A DNA stretch of 64,000 nucleotides from CBDCWT01 sp965223305. Lineage in GTDB: Bacteria; Planctomycetota; Planctomycetia; Pirellulales; Pirellulaceae. The translations under genes and the position numbers were made by a program. Positions 54,762 to 64,000 of this stretch are shown here, one piece after another (position 1 is the first letter of the stretch; each line of letters opens with the position of its first letter). A model generated the notes under the pieces. The model did no database searches and was not told the DNA's origin. It was given only the letters and a program-made list of their open reading frames with translations. The DNA lies in assembly GCA_965223305.1 (NCBI GenBank), contig CBDCWT010000088.1:558001-622000 (forward strand). The letters run 5' to 3'.

Positions 54762-55868
54762 ATGGTGGCTCGGTTTCCTGCGGCGGTGTGCCTGACCTTG
54801 GCCGCCTTCCTTTCGCAAAGCTCGGTGGCTGCCGAGCCCACGTCCCGCGACCAGTATGAAGGCGTGGTACGTAAAGCGATCGCCTACCTCGTCACCAAAG
54901 GCCGTGCCGAGGATGGGTCTTTCAGTTCTGAGTTAGGTCCAGCGGTCACGGCGCTTACTACCACTGCCTTGCTGCGGCACGGTCGCTCGGCAGACGAGCC
55001 GACCGTGGCAGCCAGCCTCGCATATTTACGGAGCTTCGTTCAAGAGGACGGCGGAATCTACGAGTCGGGGACCTACTACCGCAACTACGAAACCAGCGTG
55101 GCGGTGGTCTGTTTCGCGAGCGCGAACAAGGACGGGCGATATGACAAGTTGCTGGCCGACGCCGATCGGTTTCTCAAAGGCCTGCAGTGGGACGAAGACG
55201 AGGAGCTGAACCGTTCCGATACCGCGTACGGCGGAGCGGGTTACGGTCGCCACGGCCGGCCCGATCTTTCCAACACCACGTTCTTGGTGGACGCCCTCGT
55301 AGCGGCCGGCAACGAAGCTGACAGCGAGGCCTTACAGCGGGCGCTGCTGTTCGTGTCCCGCTGCCAGAACCTGGAGACTTCTTACAACACGACACCCTTT
55401 GCGGCGAAGAACCCCGATGGCGGGTTTTACTACACTCCTGCGGCGGGAGGTACGAGCCAAGCTGGCGAGACGCCAGACGGCGGGCTCCGGAGCTACGGGT
55501 CGATGACCTACGCTGGCCTCAAGAGCATGATCTACGCTGGGGTTGGGTCTGACGACCCCCGCGTGCAAGCTGCAGTCAAGTGGATCAGAAAGCATTACAA
55601 CCTGGACGCCAATCCCGGCATGGGAGAGGCCGGACTCTATTACTATTATCACACCTTCGCCAAGGCTCTGGCGGCCATCGAGTTTGATACGATTCAGGAC
55701 GACACCGGCAAAGTTCACGACTGGCGAGCTGAGCTGATTGCCGAGTTGGCCGGCCGGCAACGGGCCGACGGCTCGTGGTTTAACGAGAACGACCGCTGGT
55801 TCGAGAGCGACCCGAACCTCGTCACCGCCTACTCGCTGTTGGCGCTCTCGTATTGCCGGGCGCGGTGA
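54762..55868 (+). CDS. secreted prenyltransferase/squalene-cyclase-fold protein
   Basis: 368 residues from the ATG at 54762 with GGAGGGAG upstream. It has a signal peptide (RFPAAVCLTLAAFLSQSSVAA) and an alpha/alpha barrel of terpenoid-cyclase/prenyltransferase repeats (GRAEDGSFSSEL, GYGRHGRPDLSNTTFLVDAL, YGSMTYAGLKSMIYAGV, RQRADGSWFNENDRWFE). Lacks the DXDD of squalene-hopene cyclase, so it is likely a non-cyclase relative, common in planctomycetes. Exported. It follows groES by 60 bp. Confidence 0.88.
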   Translation: MVARFPAAVCLTLAAFLSQSSVAAEPTSRDQYEGVVRKAIAYLVTKGRAEDGSFSSELGPAVTALTTTALLRHGRSADEPTVAASLAYLRSFVQEDGGIYESGTYYRNYETSVAVVCFASANKDGRYDKLLADADRFLKGLQWDEDEELNRSDTAYGGAGYGRHGRPDLSNTTFLVDALVAAGNEADSEALQRALLFVSRCQNLETSYNTTPFAAKNPDGGFYYTPAAGGTSQAGETPDGGLRSYGSMTYAGLKSMIYAGVGSDDPRVQAAVKWIRKHYNLDANPGMGEAGLYYYYHTFAKALAAIEFDTIQDDTGKVHDWRAELIAELAGRQRADGSWFNENDRWFESDPNLVTAYSLLALSYCRAR

Positions 55869-55933
55869 TTGGATTCTCGCGAGGTCGCTGAATCTACGGC
55901 TCAGCCGCCTCGCCCTTTTTGTCTCGCTGCGAT

Positions 55934-55962
55934 TTGACACGCCTCTTTGCCACTTATACTAT
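55934..55962 (+). promoter_or_regulatory. sigma70-type promoter of giant protein 2
   Basis: TTGACA (perfect, 55934-55939), 17-nt spacer, TACTAT (55957-55962). Predicted transcription start near 55969, leader of about 118 nt before the ATG at 56087. Confidence 0.7.
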
Positions 55963-56086
55963 GTGGCTTCTGGTAATAAGTGCTGTCGGTGCAGCCTGCG
56001 CTGCCACGGATGCACAGGCAGCTCGCCACACAAACCGCCCTGTGAAGGCCCCTCGCATTGTGCCCACGCTTTGAAAGGAACCATCG

Positions 56087-59000
56087 ATGCCGCAGTCTAG
56101 AAAGCGTCGCAAGTCGCTCCGAGATCATCGGTCAGTCGCCAGCCGCAACTTCGGGCGGAAAGGCAGAGCGGTACGGCAGTTGTTTGCCGAAACGTTGGAA
56201 CGCCGTTGGTTGTTGACCGCGGTGGTGAGCGTCGACCCGCCGGCCTTCTCGCATGCCGCGCCGGTGACCACGAATATTGCGGCTACCTTTGACCAGAACA
56301 TCAACGCGGCCACCGCAACGGCGGGCAACTTTGTCGTCCACACCGAGCGAGGAGGCGTGCTGACCTCTGCCGACGTGACCATAAGCGCCGCCGGTCCGAC
56401 TGTTACCCTCGACCCCAATGCCAACTTGTTTCCGGGCGAATACGTGCGCGTCAGTGCCACACCCGGCATCCAGAGCGACTCGGCAGACCCGAACGTGCCG
56501 AGCGTTTGGGAATTCAGAACCGAGACGACGAGCGGCAGCGCGGTGTTCTCTGACAGCGGGCAGGTACTTGGGACTCAGAATACCCACGGCATGCAGATGG
56601 GTGACTTCGACGGTGACGGGGACATCGACCTGCTGCAATCGAACTACGACGAGACTGCCTTTCCTCCCGGCCAACCTCAACGTGTCTGGTTAAACGACGG
56701 TGCCGGGGTTTTCACCGACTCCGGCCAGCTGTTGGGTGCTCACAACAGCCGTGACGTGGCCGTGGGCGATGTCGACGGCGACGGGGATTTGGATTACTTC
56801 TCGGCAAACTACTCGAATCAGGGCAACCGAATCTGGTTAAACGACGGTAGTGGAAGATTCTCGGATACCGGCCAGCAGCTGGGAACTTTTAACAGTTGGG
56901 ACGTCGAACTTGGCGATGTCGACGGTGATGGAGACTTAGACGCGTACGTGGGCAACGGTTATGCAGCCAACCGTCTCTACCTGAACAATGGTGACGGTGC
57001 CTTCACCGACAGTGGCCAATCGATGGGTCCCGGCGCCAGCCAAGCACTCGCCCTGGGAGACGTCGACGGTGACGGGGACTTGGATGCGTACGTCGCCAAC
57101 TTCGGTGTTGGCAATCGAGTTTGGCTCAACGACGGCGCGGGTGTGTTTATCGACACCGGCCAATCGCTAGGAACCAACACAGACAGTGAAGTTCGGCTTG
57201 CTGATTTCGACGGTGATGGAGACTTCGACGCGATCACTTCGACGCGCCTCTGGTTGAACGACGGAAGTGGCGTCTTTACGGATAGCGGCCAAGCGGTTGG
57301 GTTCAACAACGGTCAGAAATCGGTCGCTATCGGTGACATGGATGGCGACGGCGATCTGGATGCCTTCTTCGGGAGTGTTGCCGGCAGTTCCCGTGTTGTC
57401 TTGAACGACGGAAGCGGCGTTTTCAGCGACAGCGGACAGGTCATCGACAACATCGGCAACGTCGAGCTGGCGGACGTCGATGGGGACGGTGACATGGACG
57501 CGTTTCTGACACGTGGCAACATCGCGGATAGTTTGTGGATCAACCAAAATCTGAACCCCACGCTCAGCTTAAGCATCGACAACGCGACCATTGCTGAAGA
57601 CGGGGGAATGGCGACCGTGACCGCCACCCTTTCAGCGGTACACACGCAAGATGTCACGGTGGAACTTGGTTTGTCTGGCAGTGCTGAGAACACGACCGAC
57701 TATAACGTCTCCGGGACTCAGATTGTGATCGCCGCCGGCGCGACTACGGGAAGTGTTACGATCACCGCCATCCAAGATGCCGTCGATGATGACGACGAAA
57801 CGGTGATCGTCGATATCACGGGCACGACCAACGCTGATGAAGCGGGGACTCAGCAGGTCACCACAACCATCGTGGACGACGACGAACCGGCACCGGTACC
57901 AGATGTCACGTTGGCGGTCGATAACGCCGCCATCCCTGAGGAAGCAGGAGTGGCCACCTTCACCGCCACGCTGTCGCTGGTCACAACAGTACCAGTGACG
58001 GTCGATCTCGGCCTCTCGGGCTCTGCGGATGCCAGCGACTATACGGTCTCGGGGACCCAGATCGTGATAGCGCCTGGTGCCACCAGCGGTTCGGTCACCG
58101 TGACCGCGGTACAGGATACCGAGGACGAACCGGATGAGACCGTTGTGGTCGACATCACGTCCGTCACCGGTGGAACCGAGTCTGGCACCCAGCAGCAGAC
58201 GACCACCATCACCGATGACGACGAACCGGTCGTGCCCGATGTGACGCTGGCAGTCGACACCGCGACCATTGCCGAAGCCGCCGGAGTGGCCACCTTCACC
58301 GCCACACTGTCGGCGACGACGACAGTGCCGGTGACCGTCGATCTAGACCTCTCCGGCAGCGCCTCTCAGGGGGATGACTACAACGCCTCGGGAACCCAAA
58401 TTGTGATCGCACCCGGTGCCACCAGTGGCTCGGTCACTGTGACTGCTGTGCAGGATGAGCTGGACGAGCCGGACGAGACGGTGGTGGTTGATATCGCCAG
58501 CGTGAGCGGCGGCAACGAGAGCGGCACGCAGCAAGCGACCACGACCATCGAAGACGACGACGAACCAGTCGGGATGACGGTCACGACGCTGACGGCGACG
58601 GCGACGGGTTTCATTGCAGAGTTTGCCAACGAGCTGGATGCGGCCGACTTGAACCTGTACGACACGCAAACCGCCGGGCTGGGCGCGGCCGATGTGTTGC
58701 TCAGTGGTGCTGCGAGTGGCCCGATCACCGGCTCCCTGGTGGTTGCTGCTCGGAGCATCGAGTTCATCAAGTCGGGATCTCCCTTGGCTGGTGATACCTA
58801 CACGGTCACACTCCGCAGCGCGGCGGACGGGATCAAAGATACGGGCGGGTTGCTGTTGGATGGCAATGGGGACGGTACTGCTGGCGACGATTTCAGCTCG
58901 ACGTTCGAGGTAGCGGCACCGGCTGCCAACTCGGTGACGGTGTCGATTCCTGATGTGGTACGTGGTCCTGGTCAAGCGGTGAATCTTCCGGCGGACAGTA

Positions 59001-59830
59001 CGAGTGGGATTCCCTTGACGATCAGCGAGGGGACGAATGTGCGTGCGATCGACGTTCGGATCGCCTTCGATCCGACGCTGATCAGTATCGAGGCGGCGAC
59101 CCCTGGTCCGGACGCACCAGCCGGTGCTTCGGTGGTGTTGAACAACTCGACCCCTGGTTTGGCGATCGTGGTCTACTTTGCCTCGGCACCTCTGCCGGCG
59201 GGTTCCGGTGTGTTTGTGAACTTACAGGCGAGCGTTCCAGAGGCGAATGCCAGCGAGAACTACCGCCGTCATCAGGTGTTGGACCTGCACGATGTGGTTG
59301 TCAGCGACGGGAACGACAACGAGTCCCCGACGATCGCGGACGACGGGCTGCATGTGGCGACCTTTTTTGGGGACGTTTCGGCGAACGGTCGGATCAACGC
59401 CGCGGATGCGGCGCAGGTGGCTCGGATTGCAGCGCTCTTGGACAGTGGCTTTGCCAACACGCCTTCGACCGATCCAGGCTTGTTGGGGGACATCAGCGGC
59501 AACAACCGTCTGAACGCAGCGGACGCTTCGCTGGTAGCTCAGTTTGCCGCCTTGATCACTGTGCCTCAGATTCCACCGCTACCCGGTGGTGTGGTGGTCA
59601 GCGGGGTTCCCGGCCTTCCGGCTACCGTTCAAGCAGACCCGGAGCAAGACGACCGGCTGGTCAGTCCGCTGGCGTTGGGATTCACCGATCGTGCAACGTG
59701 GATGGCCGAGGAGATTGGTGAAGATGTGCTCAGCGAGCGGGCTGACAATCTATCGAGCCACGATGCGTTCTTCGCCGAGTTGATGGACGAAGTTGTCACA
59801 GACGGACTTTCCGATCATCCGTCTCAGTAG
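56087..59830 (+). CDS. giant extracellular protein 2: Big_5, FG-GAP, three Calx-beta, cohesin-like, dockerin
   Basis: 1,247 residues, paralogue of the protein at 36832. N-terminal basic region and QLFAETLERRWLLTAV signature, Big_5 (about 45-150), seven FG-GAP repeats (153-486), three Calx-beta domains (490-602, 605-708, 715-825) instead of two, an Ig-like domain, a cohesin-like domain (about 946-1080) and a dockerin pair (1091-1161; DVSANGRINAADAA, DISGNNRLNAADAS). The second and third Calx-beta units are very similar at DNA level, which points to a recent tandem duplication. Calcium-binding surface protein. The upstream promoter is strong. Confidence 0.88.
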   Translation: MPQSRKRRKSLRDHRSVASRNFGRKGRAVRQLFAETLERRWLLTAVVSVDPPAFSHAAPVTTNIAATFDQNINAATATAGNFVVHTERGGVLTSADVTISAAGPTVTLDPNANLFPGEYVRVSATPGIQSDSADPNVPSVWEFRTETTSGSAVFSDSGQVLGTQNTHGMQMGDFDGDGDIDLLQSNYDETAFPPGQPQRVWLNDGAGVFTDSGQLLGAHNSRDVAVGDVDGDGDLDYFSANYSNQGNRIWLNDGSGRFSDTGQQLGTFNSWDVELGDVDGDGDLDAYVGNGYAANRLYLNNGDGAFTDSGQSMGPGASQALALGDVDGDGDLDAYVANFGVGNRVWLNDGAGVFIDTGQSLGTNTDSEVRLADFDGDGDFDAITSTRLWLNDGSGVFTDSGQAVGFNNGQKSVAIGDMDGDGDLDAFFGSVAGSSRVVLNDGSGVFSDSGQVIDNIGNVELADVDGDGDMDAFLTRGNIADSLWINQNLNPTLSLSIDNATIAEDGGMATVTATLSAVHTQDVTVELGLSGSAENTTDYNVSGTQIVIAAGATTGSVTITAIQDAVDDDDETVIVDITGTTNADEAGTQQVTTTIVDDDEPAPVPDVTLAVDNAAIPEEAGVATFTATLSLVTTVPVTVDLGLSGSADASDYTVSGTQIVIAPGATSGSVTVTAVQDTEDEPDETVVVDITSVTGGTESGTQQQTTTITDDDEPVVPDVTLAVDTATIAEAAGVATFTATLSATTTVPVTVDLDLSGSASQGDDYNASGTQIVIAPGATSGSVTVTAVQDELDEPDETVVVDIASVSGGNESGTQQATTTIEDDDEPVGMTVTTLTATATGFIAEFANELDAADLNLYDTQTAGLGAADVLLSGAASGPITGSLVVAARSIEFIKSGSPLAGDTYTVTLRSAADGIKDTGGLLLDGNGDGTAGDDFSSTFEVAAPAANSVTVSIPDVVRGPGQAVNLPADSTSGIPLTISEGTNVRAIDVRIAFDPTLISIEAATPGPDAPAGASVVLNNSTPGLAIVVYFASAPLPAGSGVFVNLQASVPEANASENYRRHQVLDLHDVVVSDGNDNESPTIADDGLHVATFFGDVSANGRINAADAAQVARIAALLDSGFANTPSTDPGLLGDISGNNRLNAADASLVAQFAALITVPQIPPLPGGVVVSGVPGLPATVQADPEQDDRLVSPLALGFTDRATWMAEEIGEDVLSERADNLSSHDAFFAELMDEVVTDGLSDHPSQ

Positions 59831-59840
59831 TCGGCGAGGC

Positions 59841-60500
59841 GGCTCGGGTGGTGAACGGAACCGGCCGCTAACGCGGCTTGGCTGATGTTTGGCTGTTTGG
59901 CGCCCAGACAGATCAGCCGCAGGGCGTTAGCCCCCGGTTCCTTCACGCAACATCAATAGCTGCTCGACGACGGTTCGTTCGTTGACGCGTTACAGGCATC
60001 GCGAGCGGTGCAACCGACTCTGTGTCCTCTGTGCCTCTGTGTTTCTTTAATCTTGGCTGTTGAAACACAGAGACACAGAGATCACGGAGAAAGAGGTTAG
60101 GGCGTTCTTGCCGACGCGCGAGTAAAGGCGGCTCGTGTGGTGAAGGGAAACCGGCCGCTAACGCGGCTCGGCTGATGTTTGGCAGTTTGGCGCGCACGCC
60201 GATCAGCCGCAGGGCGTTAGCCCCCGGTTCTTCACGCAACATCAATAACAGCTTGACGACGACAGTCGGTTCGTTGACGCGTTGCAGGCATCGCGAGCGG
60301 TGCAACCGACTCTGTGTCCTCCGTGCCTCTGTGTTTCTTTAATCTTGGCTGTTGAAACACAGAGACACAGAGATCACGGAGAAAGAGGTTAGGGCGTTCT
60401 TGCCGACGCGCGAGTAAAGGCGGCTCGTGTGGTGAAGGGAAACCGGCCGCTAACGCGGCTTGGCCGATTTTTGGCGACCAGGCAGATCAGCTGCGGGCCG
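59841..60500 (+). repeat. tandem ~290-bp repeat, two-and-a-bit copies
   Basis: Copies begin at 59841, 60130 and 60422 (periods 289 and 292 bp). Each has ACCGGCCGCTAACGCGGC, GCGTTAGCCCCCGGTT, and the inverted pair CTCTGTGCCTCTGTGTTTC / GAAACACAGAGACACAGAG. The third copy is partial. The gap 59831-60643 has nothing else. Confidence 0.85.
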
Positions 60501-60643
60501 GTAGAGAGCCGAGCCTTGCCGCTTCGCACGCAGCTTTGATAGACTTGCGGGCGTTGTCAACAGTGTGCCGGTGACTTTTCAATGAGAACGCGACTGGGGA
60601 GCCACCGAAGTGTGACTTCTTTGCGAATTGAAATAGGGCAGCC

Positions 60644-63352
60644 GTGTCGCTTGAACGGGCTCAGAGTGTTCAGAGGCTCTTTGAAGATGCGCTTCAAGTC
60701 GCTCCCGCGCGTCGTGCTGAGTGGATTGCTCGCGCCTGTCGCGGCGACGCGTTGTTGGAACAAGACGTCCAGGCCTTAGTCGATGCGCACGTCGAGGCGG
60801 AAAATTCTGAGGAAATCGCCGACACGGAACTGCAGCTGCCCAACACCGCAATCCTGCCCGACAGCGCGGCGGAAACGACGTTTCCGGTCGTTCATCCTGG
60901 GTCGCTGCTCGGCGACTTTTTGGTTCAGGAGCGGATCGGTGCGGGGGGTATGGGAATCGTGTATCGCGCGCACCAGGTGTCACTCAGTCGTGACGTCGCC
61001 CTGAAGGTGTTAGCGCCCCACATTAGTCACTCCAAGACCGCGACCGAGCGGTTCCGTCGTGAAGCCAGGGCGGTAGCGCGGCTGGACCATCCGAACATCG
61101 TGTCGGTGTATACGACGGGAGAGGAGCAAGGCACGTCGTATTATGCGATGCAGCTGATCGATGGGATCCCGCTTAGTAAAGTGATCGCTCACCTAAAGCG
61201 CCGTCCTCTTCGGGAACTTCGATCTGGTGGCGCAGCAACAGCACGCGGCGCCGCACCAGGTGACGCAGCTTCAGCTGATATCGACTTGGCATCCTTGATC
61301 ACTGCGCGTTGGGAGGGCAGTTATTTCAGGTCGGTGGCGGAGATGCTTGCCGATGCTGCTGAGGCTTTGGCCTATGCACATGGTCACCAAGTGATCCATC
61401 GCGACATTAAGCCGTCGAACCTGCTGCTGTCACGCAGATACGAAATCCACATCGGCGATTTCGGACTCGCTCGTATTGCGGAGGAACCTGGCCTCACGCG
61501 GACGGGCGAATGCGTGGGGACACCCTACTATATGTCGCCCGAACAGATTACTGTCGGCGGCAACGAGATCGATCCACGCACGGACGTCTACGCGCTCGGC
61601 GCGACCCTTTACGAGCTGCTCACTTTGCGGCCACCGTTTTTTGGGGGCAATCGCGAGGAGGTACTCAGCAAGATCCTACAGAGCCGCCCGCCGGCTCCCC
61701 GCCTGCTGAACCGCAATGCGCCCCGCGATCTGGAAGTTGTCTGTCTGAAGGCGCTCGAAAAAGAAGTTTGCGATCGGTACCAGTCTGCAGCCGAGATGGC
61801 GGCGGACCTGGGTCGTTTTGCCAAGGGGGAACCGGTGATGGCGCGGCACCGTGGTCCGGTCACGCGGTGCCTGGCATGGCTCGCGCGGCATCGCGGCGCG
61901 GCAGCTTTCCTCGCAACAGTCTGTTTTCTTGTGGTGCTCACTGCCTTCTTTGCTGGCCGACTTTACCTTACCAGTAGTCGACTAACTGGCGAGCGGCAGA
62001 AGAGGCTGTTGGAATCGGCTCAGATAGCAGCCATGCAAGGAGATCTCGAGCAGGCTAGAGAGCACGTCAACGAGGCGGAACAAGAGGGAGCCCCGCCCGA
62101 CAAAGTCCGATTGATAAGAGGACACCTGACTCTGCTGTCCGGTGACTATCACCTGGCTTGCGCCGAACTGGAGGAGGCGCTGCGGCTGATGCCGGACAAC
62201 CTGGCCGCTCATTCGCTGATGGCTCGTGCGTACTCTTTGAATGAACAGCATGAGCGGAGCGCGCAAGTCGTGCGGCGGTTGGAGAGCATGCAACCCAAGA
62301 CAGTGGAAGATCACTTATTCTTGGGAGAAGCACAAGCTCGCTGGGACATCGACTTGGCGATCACGACGTTGGATTCTGCTGTTCAGGCGGATCGAGCGAA
62401 CGTGGTTGCCCGGCTCGTGCGGGGACGTGTTTTGATTGCGCGTGCCATGGAGTCTGCCGATCCCCGAGATGCGGAAGCGGCTTTGCAAGATCTGCGGATT
62501 GCTGACGAACTGCTCGATCCCAACGCACTCATACTCGGCAGACAAGTTCAGGCTCACCTCACTGCGGCGACGGCCTACGCTGCCGCCGCTGTTGTAGAGA
62601 AAAGTGAGGAACATCTCAGTCGGGCGTCAGCAGCTGTCCAGGAGCTAGAGCGTTTTCCAGAGGGCTACTTTTCGCATCGTTGGCGGGCCTTCTATTGGGA
62701 CTACGTGGGCGATGCCAAGAAGGCGGAGGCCGAATGGCGGCAGATGCAGCATTTGCGGATTGCCTTCCTGGTGTTACTGCTCCACCGAGAGGGCCGCTTC
62801 GACGAGGCGCTGCGCCTGTGCGACGAACGCCTGCTGCGTTTCAAGCCTGCCAGGTTCACCGACTTTTTCCGCGGGTTCATGTTGGCAGCCATTTCGGAGG
62901 AGCCCCAGGACATCATCCGCGCTTTCCAAAGCGAGGGCGAGGAGTCTCTAGACCCCGCCAACGCGACTTGGATGAACTATACGATTCACTGCCTGGCAGG
63001 AGAGGTGGAAGGTGCACGACACGCTTGTCAACAGCTGCGCGCTGCCATGGATCGCGGCGACGCAACTTCCTGGGAGTTCCAGGTGCAGCAGTATACCTGT
63101 GGCGAAATCGTCGCTGACGAGCTGTTGGACGAAGCTGGCCGATCTAGAACACGTCTCTGCGTCGCGCATTTCTTGATCGGCATGACCCTGCTGGGTGAGG
63201 GTGCTCGAGCCGCGAGCATCCGCCACTTCGAGGCGAGCGCGGCCTTCAGGTCGTTCGAACAGCTTGAAGACCACATGAGCCGCGGTCTGGCCAACCAGCT
63301 ACGACGCCACCCTAATTGGCCAAGATGGATCCCTCCGCACGTCAGTGAATGA
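60644..63352 (+). CDS. Ser/Thr protein kinase with transmembrane helix and TPR-like tail
   Basis: 902 residues. N-terminal ~85 residues then a Pkn-type kinase (about 88-395): glycine loop ERIGAGGMGIVY, Lys121 (DVALKVL), HRDIKPSN (His252-Asp254), DFG (272-274), and the SPEQ/DVYALGATLYELLTLRPPF. A transmembrane helix follows (about 418-442, AAFLATVCFLVVLTAFF), then an extracytoplasmic or cytoplasmic TPR-rich region (QAREHVNEAEQEG, ELEEALRLMPDNLAAHSLM). Typical planctomycete PknB/Pkn2-like kinase. GTG at 60644. It converges with the next gene, 4 bp apart. Confidence 0.93.
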   Translation: MSLERAQSVQRLFEDALQVAPARRAEWIARACRGDALLEQDVQALVDAHVEAENSEEIADTELQLPNTAILPDSAAETTFPVVHPGSLLGDFLVQERIGAGGMGIVYRAHQVSLSRDVALKVLAPHISHSKTATERFRREARAVARLDHPNIVSVYTTGEEQGTSYYAMQLIDGIPLSKVIAHLKRRPLRELRSGGAATARGAAPGDAASADIDLASLITARWEGSYFRSVAEMLADAAEALAYAHGHQVIHRDIKPSNLLLSRRYEIHIGDFGLARIAEEPGLTRTGECVGTPYYMSPEQITVGGNEIDPRTDVYALGATLYELLTLRPPFFGGNREEVLSKILQSRPPAPRLLNRNAPRDLEVVCLKALEKEVCDRYQSAAEMAADLGRFAKGEPVMARHRGPVTRCLAWLARHRGAAAFLATVCFLVVLTAFFAGRLYLTSSRLTGERQKRLLESAQIAAMQGDLEQAREHVNEAEQEGAPPDKVRLIRGHLTLLSGDYHLACAELEEALRLMPDNLAAHSLMARAYSLNEQHERSAQVVRRLESMQPKTVEDHLFLGEAQARWDIDLAITTLDSAVQADRANVVARLVRGRVLIARAMESADPRDAEAALQDLRIADELLDPNALILGRQVQAHLTAATAYAAAAVVEKSEEHLSRASAAVQELERFPEGYFSHRWRAFYWDYVGDAKKAEAEWRQMQHLRIAFLVLLLHREGRFDEALRLCDERLLRFKPARFTDFFRGFMLAAISEEPQDIIRAFQSEGEESLDPANATWMNYTIHCLAGEVEGARHACQQLRAAMDRGDATSWEFQVQQYTCGEIVADELLDEAGRSRTRLCVAHFLIGMTLLGEGARAASIRHFEASAAFRSFEQLEDHMSRGLANQLRRHPNWPRWIPPHVSE

Positions 63353-63356
63353 CTGC

Positions 63357-64000
63357 TTACGCGACGACTGCTTCGACGAGGCTCTTTTCCAATGGTCTCA
63401 GACTTGCACGCGCCGCTGTGATGGGCACGTCGTGCCGGCGGCGTTCGAGATAGTAGCTGACGTGGGAATAGCCGCACTCCTCCAACAGGTCCAGCGCGTC
63501 TTCGAATCGATCACCAACACGCTCCGGTCGATGCGCATCACCGCCGATCACAACGGGAATGTCGCGGCGGCGCATCTCGACGAGCATCTGCGGGAAGGGG
63601 TTCATCTCCTGGATTACCTTGTTAGCCCCCGACGTATTCAACTCCATCGCCACACCGGTGGCGGCGATTCGATCCAAAGCCCGGCAGATGTCGTCCATGA
63701 TCGCAGCTGGCTGCCACTGATCGGCGACCTCGTTCTTGACTAGATCAGGGTGGGCGAGGCAATCGAACAGCTGCGACTCTGCAGCGTCGGCCAGCAGCTC
63801 GAAGTAGATCCGCTGGAACGCGACCGCATCGCCCTGCCAGTACCGATCGCGAAACTCGTCGAGCTGAGGGTGTACGGATCCGATCACGTATTGAAAGAGC
63901 GGCGTTCGCAGTTGACTTGCCAGCCACTGTTCATAACCAGGGAAGAAGTCGACTTCCAATCCGAGCTGGACGTCGATGTCATCTGCCCAATGGCGGCGAG
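63357..64000 (-). CDS. PHP-domain phosphatase (histidinol-phosphatase-like), partial
   Basis: C-terminal part of a PHP protein; the frame stays open to the right edge (RRHWADDIDVQLGLEVDFFP), so the N-terminal metal-binding motif lies outside. GLEVDFFPGYE, FDCLAHPDLVK, AMELNTSG and DIPVVIGGDAHRPERVGDRF are metal-site strands of the PHP histidinol-phosphate phosphatase (HisK) group, which acts in histidine synthesis. Convergent with the kinase. Confidence 0.85.
   Translation of the reverse strand, partial: RRHWADDIDVQLGLEVDFFPGYEQWLASQLRTPLFQYVIGSVHPQLDEFRDRYWQGDAVAFQRIYFELLADAAESQLFDCLAHPDLVKNEVADQWQPAAIMDDICRALDRIAATGVAMELNTSGANKVIQEMNPFPQMLVEMRRRDIPVVIGGDAHRPERVGDRFEDALDLLEECGYSHVSYYLERRRHDVPITAARASLRPLEKSLVEAVVA

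Overview
The window looks like a chromosomal stretch of a planctomycete, most likely Pirellulales-like. The evidence is two giant secreted proteins with the planctomycete N-terminal LExR-x-LLA signature, FG-GAP/Calx-beta/dockerin architecture, a Pkn2-type kinase with a TPR tail, many secreted proteins of unknown role, scattered monocistronic housekeeping genes, no tRNA or rRNA, and several families of palindromic intergenic repeats. G+C is moderately high. Taxonomy is inferred from gene content only.

Layout. 0.2-7.8 kb: YgiQ-type radical SAM enzyme, a divergent pair (872-aa secreted protein and sugar-isomerase-type TIM barrel) whose GTG starts lie 23 bp apart, a small secreted protein, repeats, RsmE. 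8.3-12.8 kb: small membrane proteins, then a compact operon of a thioredoxin-like [2Fe-2S] ferredoxin, TrkA and TrkH (K+ uptake). 13.4-19 kb: DUF4105 lipoprotein, GT4 glycosyltransferase, Tat-exported TIM barrel, and a BtaB-BtaA pair that predicts synthesis of a betaine (phosphorus-free) membrane lipid. 19.3-27.9 kb: sialidase-like protein, a frameshifted small membrane protein, MBL/beta-CASP nuclease, a hidden SelW/Rdx-type selenoprotein with in-frame UGA and SECIS-like hairpin, a small Lys-rich protein, EttA, a candidate plus-strand ncRNA, GuaA, SurE. 28-36.6 kb: lipoprotein, secreted Pro/Tyr-rich protein, a two-domain amidohydrolase plus a one-domain relative (both with degenerate metal motifs), nucleoside hydrolase, GNAT enzyme with a probable leaderless mRNA. 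36.8-40.3 and 56.1-59.8 kb: paralogous giant extracellular proteins. 40.4-55.9 kb: DASS transporter, threonine aldolase, PIN/TRAM protein, m4C-type orphan methyltransferase, ArgS, RsfS, HppA, Gly/Met-rich secreted protein, coiled-coil protein, GroES without GroEL, prenyltransferase-fold secreted protein. 60.6-64 kb: Ser/Thr kinase with TPRs and a PHP phosphatase running off the right edge.

The most interesting items are the selenoprotein, which a standard gene caller would miss, and a ~180-bp near-perfect palindromic element (three full copies, several decayed ones). It is flanked by 4-bp YTAR duplications, is nested inside another repeat in one case, and sits on or supplies stop codons of neighbouring genes. 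All family assignments come from reading the sequence; no database search was run.
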